Assembly (NCBI GenBank): GCA_016708315.1
Contig: JADJGC010000023.1
Span: forward strand, 811,182-875,181
Reading direction: 5' to 3'
DNA: 64,000 nt
Source: a bacterium
Lineage (GTDB): Bacteria > Zixibacteria > MSB-5A5 > CAIYYT01
Within the stretch, counting starts at the first letter, position 1. Each line of letters starts with the position of its first letter. This document shows, piece by piece, positions 24,729 to 32,671 of this stretch. The notes beneath the pieces are model-generated. The model was not told where the DNA came from, did no database searches, and saw only the letters and a list, made by a program, of their open reading frames with translations. The translations under genes were made by a program, and so were the position numbers.

Positions 24729-27194
24729 ATGGTAAAACGAAAACAGGCATCGGAGCGTTCTGAAAGTCGCTACGACATTGTGCGTGAATTGGAAGAGAGC
24801 AATAACTTCTTCTGGATCTACGCCGGCGCCACCCTTCTTTTCACGCTCATCCTCTTCTGGAAATTCGTTTTCTCAGCTTCGTCGGAGATGCTGTTAGGAT
24901 CCGACACAATTCAAGCCGGTGTCTTCTTTCGTGAATACATAACCGATTTCTTCAAGAATCAAGGCGCATTCCTGCCGCTTCACCCGCCGATGTGGAACCC
25001 GTATCTGTTTGGCGGAATTCCTCCGGTCGACTCGTTCCACGGCGACATATTCTATCTGCCGACATTCTTCCTGAAGATGATCTTCCCGCTGCACAAGGCG
25101 CTTGGACTCGGCCTGATGCTGCATGTTTGGCTGGCGGGATTGTTCTCTTACGTGTGCGCTCGTGGTTTTGGATTGTCACGACTGGCTTCGGCGTTCGCTG
25201 GTGTGTCATATATGTTCTCCGGTTATCTGGTTTCACTGGTTGCACCAGGACACGACGGCAAAATGTTCGTCACGGCACTGTTCCCACTGGCGTTCCATCT
25301 GCTTAATCGCGGCACTGCCACGGCCCAGTTGAAGTACTTCCTCGGACTCGGACTTACGATTGCATTTATCATACTCACGCCCCATCCGCAGATGGCATAT
25401 TTCAGTCTCTGGGCATTGGGCTTCTTCGCGCTGTATCGAATCATTTTCATGTTCAAAGACAAGGTTGGTGTCGTCCGGACCGGTCTGATTACCACGATGT
25501 TTGTTTGTGCCGTAGTGATCGGACTGCTGGGATCTGCGATTCAGATGTGGCCGGGATACAAATACATCTCGGAGTTTTCGCCGCGAGCCGGCGAGGGCGC
25601 CGAGGGACGAAGCGGCTACGAATGGGCAACCTCGTGGTCAATGCATCCCGAAGAAGCATTCGGCCAAATCATTCCATTGTTTGCGGGAGTCGACGACGGC
25701 AAAGATGGCGGCGCTTATTGGGGACGCAATGCGTTTAAGGACAATACGGAATATTCCGGCTTTGTGCCGTTGCTCTTGGGTGTTCTCTGTATCGCCTTGT
25801 GGCGCAAACGCGAGACATGGTTCCTATTGGGGTTGGGAGTGTTTGCGCTTATCTACGCGCTCGGTGCAACGACGCCGATGTTTCATCTATTCTATGCTAT
25901 CATTCCCAATGTCCAAAAGATGCGCGCACCTTCAATGATCATGTTCCTCTTCAGTTTCTCATTTGCATTGCTGGCGGCATTTGCCATTGACGCTTTGACC
26001 AACTTGCGCACCGATAAGAAAGCGACGATTGGCCCCAAACTCGGCAAAGCGCTTCTCATCGTCGCGGCGGTATTTACAGTCAAAGCGCTCTTCGCGACAA
26101 TGGCCGGCGAGTCGATGATGTCGATGTACCGGTCAATCTTCTACTCCGACATGTCACCCGACAACTATCAAGCAATGGCCGGCATGATCGGCACGATTCA
26201 AGTTTCGTTCTGGCTGGTTGCGATTATAAGTTGGGCTTGTTGGTATCTGGTAAGCGGATATTCTGCCGGCAGACTTGGGCGAATCGCTGTCGTTGGATTG
26301 ATCTTCCTTTCGCTGGTGGACCTGTGGCGGGTTGATTTCCGCTTCATCGATATTGCCGAGTACAATCGCTACTTCCCGCCCAATCTTCCGGTCGTGCAGA
26401 AATTGCGGCAGGAGACCGAACCGTTCCGGGTCATGGATTTCACCCGCCAGACCTTTGCCTCGCGGAGTTTCCTGCCGATGAACGGAATCGAACTTCTGGT
26501 CGGCTATCACGGCGCGCAGTTGAAGACGTACGATGAATTCATCGGCGGGCTCGCGTTCAAGAACCTGTTCGAGGGCCAGAATCTCAACTATCAGCCGTTT
26601 CAATTGGCGAATACGAAGTATGCCATGTTTGATCGCGGCATGAAACTGCCCGAAACGGGCGGCATCGTCAAGACCTACGACAATGAAGTTGTCATGTACC
26701 GGATTCCTGATGTGCTTCCCAGAGCCGTGATATTCCACGATTACATTCTCGGATCTCAAACTCAGGATGACTTGAGCACATTGCTCAGCCCGGAGTTTCC
26801 GTTCCGCGAGAAGTTGATTCTCTATGAAGACCCCGAGATACGACCGGCGCTTTCGCCTTTGAGCACTGCCGAAACGGTTGAAATTGTCGAGCACGGAGTC
26901 GAACGCCAGGTTTATCGTGTTACACTCAACTCGCCCGGTCTCCTGTACGTATCAGAAAATTACTTCCCGGCATGGAAGGTCAGTGTCGATGGTGTTGACA
27001 AGAAGTTGCTGCTTGCTAACCACACGTTTCGCGCTGTATCATTGGATTCCGGAACGCACGAAGTGGTGTTCCACTACCATTGGCCCCGCTTTGCGACTGG
27101 ACGGATGCTGACCATTGTAACAATGCTAGCCTCTATTGCAGGACTGGCAGGCTGCCTCTTCTATGAACGCCGCAAGAAAGGAACGACAGCTTGA
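24729..27194 (+). CDS. YfhO-family large integral membrane protein
   Basis: 821 residues, about a dozen membrane helices, with the family's luminal motifs: LLGSDTIQAGVFFREYI, HPPMWNPYLFGGIPPVDSFH, then GVSYMFSGYLVSLVAPGHDG. A periplasmic C-terminal domain ends with YFPAWKVSVDGVDKKLLLAN and one last helix. YfhO proteins are GT-C-like and take part in glycosylation of cell-wall polymers in Gram-positives. Here it sits with a polyprenol-phosphate mannosyltransferase-like gene, which typically makes donors for such enzymes. The stop overlaps the next start. Confidence 0.85.
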   Translation: MVKRKQASERSESRYDIVRELEESNNFFWIYAGATLLFTLILFWKFVFSASSEMLLGSDTIQAGVFFREYITDFFKNQGAFLPLHPPMWNPYLFGGIPPVDSFHGDIFYLPTFFLKMIFPLHKALGLGLMLHVWLAGLFSYVCARGFGLSRLASAFAGVSYMFSGYLVSLVAPGHDGKMFVTALFPLAFHLLNRGTATAQLKYFLGLGLTIAFIILTPHPQMAYFSLWALGFFALYRIIFMFKDKVGVVRTGLITTMFVCAVVIGLLGSAIQMWPGYKYISEFSPRAGEGAEGRSGYEWATSWSMHPEEAFGQIIPLFAGVDDGKDGGAYWGRNAFKDNTEYSGFVPLLLGVLCIALWRKRETWFLLGLGVFALIYALGATTPMFHLFYAIIPNVQKMRAPSMIMFLFSFSFALLAAFAIDALTNLRTDKKATIGPKLGKALLIVAAVFTVKALFATMAGESMMSMYRSIFYSDMSPDNYQAMAGMIGTIQVSFWLVAIISWACWYLVSGYSAGRLGRIAVVGLIFLSLVDLWRVDFRFIDIAEYNRYFPPNLPVVQKLRQETEPFRVMDFTRQTFASRSFLPMNGIELLVGYHGAQLKTYDEFIGGLAFKNLFEGQNLNYQPFQLANTKYAMFDRGMKLPETGGIVKTYDNEVVMYRIPDVLPRAVIFHDYILGSQTQDDLSTLLSPEFPFREKLILYEDPEIRPALSPLSTAETVEIVEHGVERQVYRVTLNSPGLLYVSENYFPAWKVSVDGVDKKLLLANHTFRAVSLDSGTHEVVFHYHWPRFATGRMLTIVTMLASIAGLAGCLFYERRKKGTTA

Positions 27195-27849
27195 GCGCAC
27201 GCGCACTTGTACTGCTCCCGACATACAACGAGAAAGACAATGTCGAGAAGATCACCGGTCAGATAGTCGCGGTTGATCCGCGCATCGAAATCTTGATTGT
27301 TGATGACAACTCGCCCGACGGCACCGGCCTGCTGGCTTCAAATATGGAATTGAGCAGAAGTATGACTACATCCTCGAAATGGATGCCGACTTCTCGCATC
27401 AGCCAAAGTACCTGGCAGACCATCTCAAGAACATTGAAACCTGCGATCTCTCGCTCGGCTCCCGTTATGTAAAGGGCGGAGGCGTCGAGAACTGGCCGAA
27501 GACCCGCTGGGCGATCTCATATTTTGCCAATCTCTACTCGCGCGTCCTCACAGGCTTGCCGGTGAAGGATGCCACCGGCGGTTTCAAGTGTTTTCGGCGT
27601 GAAGTGCTCGAATCGCTCGAATTCGAGGCTGTCCGCTCAAATGGGTACTCATTCCAAATCGAAGTGAGCTTCCGCGCCTGGCTCAAGGGATTCACGATTC
27701 GCGAATTCCCGATTATCTTTGTCGAGCGTGAAGCCGGTCACTCGAAGTTCTCGAAGAAGATCATTTACGAAGCCGTGTTCATGGTCATGTTTCTTGGAAT
27801 CAAATCGATACCGCATCGCCTGAAGAGACTTTTTGGCATTGCCAAATGA
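27191..27849 (+). pseudogene. Polyprenol-phosphate mannosyltransferase (DPM1-like), internal deletion with frameshift
   Basis: The frame opens with TTG at 27191 (AAAGGA upstream): ALVLLPTYNEKDNVEKI, then ILIVDDNSPDGTG. From about 27334 the family pattern resumes in another frame: GFKYGIEQKYDYILEMDADF, HQPKYLADHLKN, SLGSRYVKGGGVENW and GHSKFSKKIIYEA. The segment expected between SPDGTG and AGFKYG, about 30-35 residues, is missing. Total length is about 220 codons against about 245 in the family. The enzyme would transfer mannose or glucose from a nucleotide sugar to a polyprenyl phosphate. This may be a real deletion or an assembly collapse; the flanking genes are intact. Confidence 0.8.
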
Positions 27850-28703
27850 ATGAGCCTTCCACAAAAGTCTCGATTATAGTCGTCAACTACAACACGCCTG
27901 AACTTGTGCGAGCCTTGATAGACTCAATCAAGGAATTCACCCGCCAGATCGATTACGAAGTTATCGTCTTCAACAATGGCTGCAGACCTAACGGCAAGTT
28001 CGCTGTCGGCGGCAAAAACGTCTTTGTGCGAATCATTGACTCTGAGGAGAATCTCGGGTTTGCCAGAGCCAGCAACGCCGCAGTGGAAGCGAGCGAGAAT
28101 CCGTTCCTGTTGTTTGCAAACTCCGATTGCCGCATCGACTCCAATGTCATTCCGCGCCTGGTCAAGTTCTTGAATGAAAATCCGGATGCGGCAGCCTGCT
28201 CGGCGCGGACCGTCTCTCCCGATGGACAGACTCATTCGCCCATTCGCAGATTCCCGACGCATAAGAATATTCAATCTTCGCGCGGAGCATTTATCCAGCG
28301 CGGTGATGACTATACGCTTCCGGCAGACGATTCACGTAAGCCGGTCGAAGCTATGGCTGCGACCTTCATGTTGGTGCGGCGCGAGCTTTTCAAAGAGGTC
28401 GGTGGTTTCGACGAGCGGTATTTCATGTTTGTCGAGGATACCGATTTGTGCCGCAAATTCCATGATCTGGGCAAGACGGTATGGTATCTGGGCGATATCA
28501 GCGTTCATCACATTTGGGGCGCTTCGACAAAACAGCACCGGCTGAAGATGAAGTACCACCACCATCTCTCGATCTGGAAGTACTTCCGCAAACATTACCC
28601 GACGGAGAAGTTCGCCAATTTGTGGTTGGCAGTGCAACTTGCAGGTAATCTCCTATTAGTGACTGTGAGCCAACTCGTCAACAAAGAGAGTCGTCATAAG
28701 TGA
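27846..28703 (+). CDS. Family 2 glycosyltransferase (rhamnosyltransferase-like)
   Basis: 285 residues, GT-A fold. The start overlaps the previous stop (ATGA). Visible motifs are VSIIVVNYNTPELV at the N-terminus, ENLGFARASNAAVEAS, the metal-binding LLFANSDCRI and the acceptor loop GGFDERYFMFVEDTDLCRKF. It probably adds a sugar to a lipid-linked polymer at the inner face of the membrane. It lies between the DPM1-like gene and the WecA/MraY-type gene. Confidence 0.88.
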   Translation: MNEPSTKVSIIVVNYNTPELVRALIDSIKEFTRQIDYEVIVFNNGCRPNGKFAVGGKNVFVRIIDSEENLGFARASNAAVEASENPFLLFANSDCRIDSNVIPRLVKFLNENPDAAACSARTVSPDGQTHSPIRRFPTHKNIQSSRGAFIQRGDDYTLPADDSRKPVEAMAATFMLVRRELFKEVGGFDERYFMFVEDTDLCRKFHDLGKTVWYLGDISVHHIWGASTKQHRLKMKYHHHLSIWKYFRKHYPTEKFANLWLAVQLAGNLLLVTVSQLVNKESRHK

Positions 28704-29740
28704 TACTTACGATGTCGCTTATTGCCGGTGCTGCACTGCTTCTGACACTTGCGATCACACCGCCACTGCGCGATCTGGCACGAAGAAGAAACTGGCTCGA
28801 CATACCGAAGGGCCGCAAACGCCATTCGGCGCCGACGCCATTTGTCGGCGGTTGGGTGATATTCGGAGTATTCTGGCTGGGAATGGGCGCTGCGCTTCTG
28901 ACACTGCCTGAATTCGCGAAGGAATTTCAGCCGTTTCTGCTCCCGATATTCGCCGCTCACTTGGTTGTATTTGTCGGGAATCTCATTGACGACTTCACTC
29001 CCCTTCGTGCGCGATTTAAGTTCGCGATTCAGATTACTGCCGCATTGATTCTGTGGTCGGGGGGGCTGCAAATCCACACTTTCTATATTCCCTTCTATGG
29101 GTCAATTGATCTGATTTGGCCTTTATCGATCTTGGCAACGACCCTCTGGCTGATTCTAATCATGAACGCGATGAATTTCGTGGACGGTATGGATGGACTC
29201 GCCGGAGGACTGGCGACTTTGACGGCAATTGGCCTGCTCTACACAGCCATCGCACTGAATATCCTCGTCGTGAAGGTTATGGCGATTCTGGTAATAGCCG
29301 TAACCTTAGGGTTTCTGAGATACAACTTTCCCAAGGCGACAACATTTATGGGCGACTCTGGGAGCCAATCTCTGGGATTCGTATTTGCGGTTGCGGCAAT
29401 TTATTGCCCGATTAAGAGCTACACGGTTGTAGCGATGTTTGTCCCTTTGCTAACTTTGGGTGTTCCTCTTGCCGAACTGGTGTTAACCTTCTTTCGACGC
29501 CTATTCACGGGGAAATCGATCACGCGAGGCGATTTGCGCCATTCATTTCACCTGCTTCAAACACGCGGAGTCGGTAAGCTCAAGATAGTCCTCACGTTCT
29601 GGGCCGTAGCGGCAACCCTGCAAATATTTGCATTTACTCTTTTTCTATTTGACCGTCGTATCGTATTCTCTATATTGGTGCTGTTTATGCTCATTGTAGC
29701 TGGCTGGTTTCTGCTTCTATCCCGGAAGGAGGAGCGGTAA
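28700..29740 (+). CDS. Undecaprenyl-phosphate sugar-1-phosphate transferase (WecA/MraY family)
   Basis: 346 residues with about ten membrane helices. Diagnostic acidic motifs are present: NLIDDFTPL (the DD pair), MNAMNFVDGMDGLAGGLA and FPKATTFMGDSGSQSLG; the late loop RRLFTGKSITRGDLRHSFH has the His-rich cytoplasmic site. It moves GlcNAc-1-P or a similar sugar phosphate onto undecaprenyl phosphate, starting a surface glycan. WecA/TagO is more likely than MraY because cell-division genes are absent nearby. The GTG start overlaps the preceding stop. Confidence 0.88.
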   Translation: MILTMSLIAGAALLLTLAITPPLRDLARRRNWLDIPKGRKRHSAPTPFVGGWVIFGVFWLGMGAALLTLPEFAKEFQPFLLPIFAAHLVVFVGNLIDDFTPLRARFKFAIQITAALILWSGGLQIHTFYIPFYGSIDLIWPLSILATTLWLILIMNAMNFVDGMDGLAGGLATLTAIGLLYTAIALNILVVKVMAILVIAVTLGFLRYNFPKATTFMGDSGSQSLGFVFAVAAIYCPIKSYTVVAMFVPLLTLGVPLAELVLTFFRRLFTGKSITRGDLRHSFHLLQTRGVGKLKIVLTFWAVAATLQIFAFTLFLFDRRIVFSILVLFMLIVAGWFLLLSRKEER

Positions 29741-29742
29741 TT

Positions 29743-30708
29743 TTGGCTGCAGGCGGATTTTATTTGGAATTTGAAAAGCCAATCATAGAATTGGAGAAAA
29801 AAATCCGGGAGATGAAGGAATTCTCCTCCGGCGGTGGCGTCGAGTTGAATTCCGAAATCATTTCTCTGGAGCGAAAGCTTGAGAAACTCCAGTCGGAGAT
29901 ATTCTCCAAGCTCTCGCGCTGGCAGCGTGTACAATTGGCGCGTCATCCGAAGCGCCCGTATACGATGGATTATATCCAGTTGATTTTCTCTGATTTCCTG
30001 GAAATACATGGTGATCGCGGCTTCGCTGATGACAAGGCTGTTATCTGCGGATTCGGCAAATTGGAAGGCGAAAAAGTCCTCATTGTCGGTCAGCAAAAGG
30101 GTCGTGACACTAAACAAAAGCTTGAACGCAATTTTGGTATGATGCATCCTGAAGGCTATCGCAAAGCCCTCCGTTTGATGCGTACTGCTGCTCGTTTTGG
30201 ACGTCCGATAGTAATCTTCATCGACACGCCCGGTGCATTTCCCGGTGTTGAGGCTGAAGAGCGCGGACAGGCAGAAGCCATCGCCCGCAACATTCTCGAA
30301 ATGTTCAAACTGCAGGTGCCGATTATCATCATCATTATTGGTGAGGGCGCTTCGGGCGGTGCATTGGGTATCGGGATTGGCGACAAAGTCATGATGCTGG
30401 AGAATTCGTGGTATTCGGTGATTTCTCCCGAAGGTTGTGCCGCGATCCTGTGGCGTGACAACGCCAAGGCACCCGATGCGGCTGAGGCACTGCGCCTTTC
30501 CGCGACTGACTTGATGCAATTGAAAGTTATTGATAAGATTCTTCCTGAGTTTACCGGTGGAGTACACCGCAACCATCAATTAGCCGGACAGATCATCAAA
30601 GGCGAGCTGTTTGCATCGCTTGAAGAACTAAAGCAACTATCAACAGAAGAGCTATTGCGGCGGCGTCTGGAGAAATTCCGGGCAATCGGAATCTACGATG
30701 AAATCTGA
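29743..30708 (+). CDS. accA: Acetyl-CoA carboxylase carboxyltransferase subunit alpha
   Basis: 321 residues, the usual length. It transfers the carboxyl group from biotin to acetyl-CoA, forming malonyl-CoA for fatty-acid synthesis. The N-terminal helical part (YLEFEKPIIELEKKIREMK) and the crotonase-like core are intact: RPYTMDYIQLIFSDFLEIHG, GRPIVIFIDTPGAFPGVEAE, GEGASGGALGIGIGD and SVISPEGCAAILWRD. The start is TTG at 29743; AAGGAGG lies upstream inside the previous gene. The accD partner is not in the window. Confidence 0.95.
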   Translation: MAAGGFYLEFEKPIIELEKKIREMKEFSSGGGVELNSEIISLERKLEKLQSEIFSKLSRWQRVQLARHPKRPYTMDYIQLIFSDFLEIHGDRGFADDKAVICGFGKLEGEKVLIVGQQKGRDTKQKLERNFGMMHPEGYRKALRLMRTAARFGRPIVIFIDTPGAFPGVEAEERGQAEAIARNILEMFKLQVPIIIIIIGEGASGGALGIGIGDKVMMLENSWYSVISPEGCAAILWRDNAKAPDAAEALRLSATDLMQLKVIDKILPEFTGGVHRNHQLAGQIIKGELFASLEELKQLSTEELLRRRLEKFRAIGIYDEI

Positions 30709-30892
30709 TTCTTCTGTCCACCGCACATTTACACCCGAACAACTGTCGCTTTGCGCTTGTCCGAAGTGTAAGGGCAATTTGAGCCACAATGTACCGGACA
30801 ACTCGCTGGAATGCATATCATGCCATTCGCGATATCGCATCAATTCCGGTATTCCCATCCTTCTGCAAACCCGGAGCGGGGATTGCGAATGA
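30698..30892 (+). CDS. Trm112-like zinc-binding protein
   Basis: 64 residues, overlapping the end of accA by 11 bases. Two cysteine pairs (CPKCKGNL and CISCHSRY) and the ending RINSGIPILL match the Trm112/UPF0434 pattern. Members bind zinc and activate methyltransferases in some organisms, but in bacteria the role is often unknown. The segment up to residue 15 is atypical. Confidence 0.72.
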   Translation: MKSDSSVHRTFTPEQLSLCACPKCKGNLSHNVPDNSLECISCHSRYRINSGIPILLQTRSGDCE

Positions 30893-30919
30893 GTACATAT
30901 CCAAGGAGTTTAGAATAAA

Positions 30920-31372
30920 ATGAAACTGTCAAAGTTCTGTGAAGAACAACTAATCTCGTTTGATCTGGCGGCTACAAACAAGAACGAAGTCATCGAAGAG
31001 CTCGTTGAACTGGCCGGCAGCTCGAAGCTGGTCAAAGATAAGAGCCTGTTGCTCAAAGACATCGTCACGAGAGAGAACCTGGTAACAACCGGCGTCGGCT
31101 ACGGCGTTGCGTTCCCGCATGCCAAGACGAAAGCCACCAAGGGAATCGTGATCGCATTTGGACGCTCGGACAAGGGTGTTGATTTTGAAGCGATGGACAA
31201 ACAGCCGGTGCACCTGTTTTTTCTGATTGCGGCTCCTGAAGATGCAATCGGTGCACACTTGAAAGTAATGGCACATCTCTCGTACTTGATGAAGTCCGAA
31301 AAGAACCGCGAGAAATTGATGACAGTAAAGAGTCCCGGAGAGCTGCTCCAGATTATCGATACGATTGAATAA
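30920..31372 (+). CDS. PTS EIIA type-2 (PtsN/fructose-like) phosphocarrier domain protein
   Basis: 150 residues forming a single EIIA-2 domain. The phosphorylated His is in GVGYGVAFPHAKTKATKG. Other family stretches are IVTRENLVTTG and VHLFFLIAAPEDAIGAHLKV. No EIIB, EIIC, HPr or EI gene is nearby, so it is more likely a regulatory EIIA than a sugar importer component. It precedes mreC by 5 bases and may be co-transcribed with the cell-shape operon, an arrangement that could link metabolic state to elongation (inference). Confidence 0.85.
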   Translation: MKLSKFCEEQLISFDLAATNKNEVIEELVELAGSSKLVKDKSLLLKDIVTRENLVTTGVGYGVAFPHAKTKATKGIVIAFGRSDKGVDFEAMDKQPVHLFFLIAAPEDAIGAHLKVMAHLSYLMKSEKNREKLMTVKSPGELLQIIDTIE

Positions 31373-31377
31373 GTTCA

Positions 31378-32178
31378 ATGAAATGGACAACCGGTCGCTT
31401 ATATCGCAATCGCAAGCTCCTGCTCACAGTATCAGGACTGCTGATTCCGCTCTTGCTGTCAGCTTTCCTGATTGGTGAAAAGACATTTGTAACTTCAATC
31501 ATTCACGGTTTCTTCTATTCTCCCTTTTGGGCCGTCTCAAACAAGGTCACATCACTTCTCGATGTCTACGACGCAAACGTCGATCTGCAAGCTGAGATAG
31601 TCCGGCTTAAATTCGAAGAAAAACGCAACGAGCTTGATCGCGTAGAGAACAAGCGCTTCCGCGAAATGCTCGCCGTTGTTCCCCGCGACGGCTATCGAAT
31701 TATACCGGCTGACGTGGTTGCCTTTGACCAGGGGCGCAGGCTTTCGACAGCGGTAATTCGTGCCGGCGAAGACTTGCAGAGGTTCCGGCCAGTGGTTGAT
31801 GAGCACGGTATCGTCGGAAAAGTCTCCAGCTCATCCGGGCGTGTTGCAACAGTGTCTCTCATGGTCGGCCCCAACTGCCGGGTGGCAGCGCGCGATTCCC
31901 GCACGCAGGCGCTCGGTATCGTCAAGTGGTACTCAGGTCGCGGCTTGTACTTTGACGATGTTTCGCTTGATGCCGATGTCGAGCAAGGCGACACAATCGT
32001 ATCCTCGGGGCTTGGCGGAGTGTTTCCAGAAGGCATCAACATTGGAGTTGTCGACACCATCGAAGTCTCGTCTTCAGCATTCTTCAAGCAAATTCGCGTT
32101 GAGCCGTTTGTAGATTTCGGCGCACTCGACGTCGTGATGATTATGGAACCACTGGAGGCGACAACCGGTGGTTTTTAG
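31378..32178 (+). CDS. mreC: Rod shape-determining protein MreC
   Basis: 266 residues. One N-terminal membrane helix (LLTVSGLLIPLLLSAFLI), a coiled-coil at about 55-95 and the periplasmic beta-barrel domain with IIPADVVAFDQGRR, VVDEHGIVGKVSSSSGRVAT, GPNCRVAARDSR and VVSSGLGG-like DTIVSSGLGGVFPEGI. MreC links the MreB cytoskeleton to the peptidoglycan synthases PBP2 and RodA. First clear gene of the mreC-mreD-mrdA-rodA unit; mreB itself is not here. Confidence 0.93.
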   Translation: MKWTTGRLYRNRKLLLTVSGLLIPLLLSAFLIGEKTFVTSIIHGFFYSPFWAVSNKVTSLLDVYDANVDLQAEIVRLKFEEKRNELDRVENKRFREMLAVVPRDGYRIIPADVVAFDQGRRLSTAVIRAGEDLQRFRPVVDEHGIVGKVSSSSGRVATVSLMVGPNCRVAARDSRTQALGIVKWYSGRGLYFDDVSLDADVEQGDTIVSSGLGGVFPEGINIGVVDTIEVSSSAFFKQIRVEPFVDFGALDVVMIMEPLEATTGGF

Positions 32179-32671
32179 CGCACTCCTTTTTGTCCTGCTC
32201 GGCTTCCTGACGGCATTTTGCCATACAATCCTGGCTAACATAACGTCGATTCTCGGGATAGCACCCGATTTTGTGATGATCATCATCCTGCTGATCATCT
32301 TGAGAAAAGATTTCCAGATTGCATTTCCAGCGGTACTGATGGTCGCTTTGATAGTTGATGCGTTGAATCCTGAGACTTTCGGTTTCGGTGCGTTTATCAG
32401 ATTTGGGCTGGCGTTAATTGTATATGAGCTCAAACAGCAAATGAACCTTGAGATGTTAAGCAGTCGAATGTATGTGCTGATTGGAACAGAAACCGTTTTT
32501 CAGTTGCTGTATCAGTTAGTGGCACATTCGTTCGATATAGGTACTGTGATGCAGATATATCTCGAGAGCTCATTGCCGACATTGGCATATACTTCAGCAG
32601 TAGGATTCCTGGTATTCTTCATTCTCGATCTTGAAATCAAGGTCGATGTCAGGAGAAGGAAAGTTGATTGA
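32168..32671 (+). CDS. mreD: Rod shape-determining protein MreD
   Basis: 167 residues with about five membrane helices, including FSALLFVLLGFLTAFCHTIL and FVMIIILLIILRKDF. It has weak sequence identity to MreD, as usual, but the position between mreC and PBP2, the size and the topology fit. The start is GTG at 32168, overlapping mreC by 11 bases. It helps hold the elongation complex in the inner membrane. Confidence 0.88.
   Translation: MVFSALLFVLLGFLTAFCHTILANITSILGIAPDFVMIIILLIILRKDFQIAFPAVLMVALIVDALNPETFGFGAFIRFGLALIVYELKQQMNLEMLSSRMYVLIGTETVFQLLYQLVAHSFDIGTVMQIYLESSLPTLAYTSAVGFLVFFILDLEIKVDVRRRKVD

Noticed and set aside
26154..26894. Minus-strand frame of 246 codons opposite the YfhO-like gene
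   Set aside because: It is a mirror of a strongly supported coding region and has no recognisable domain.
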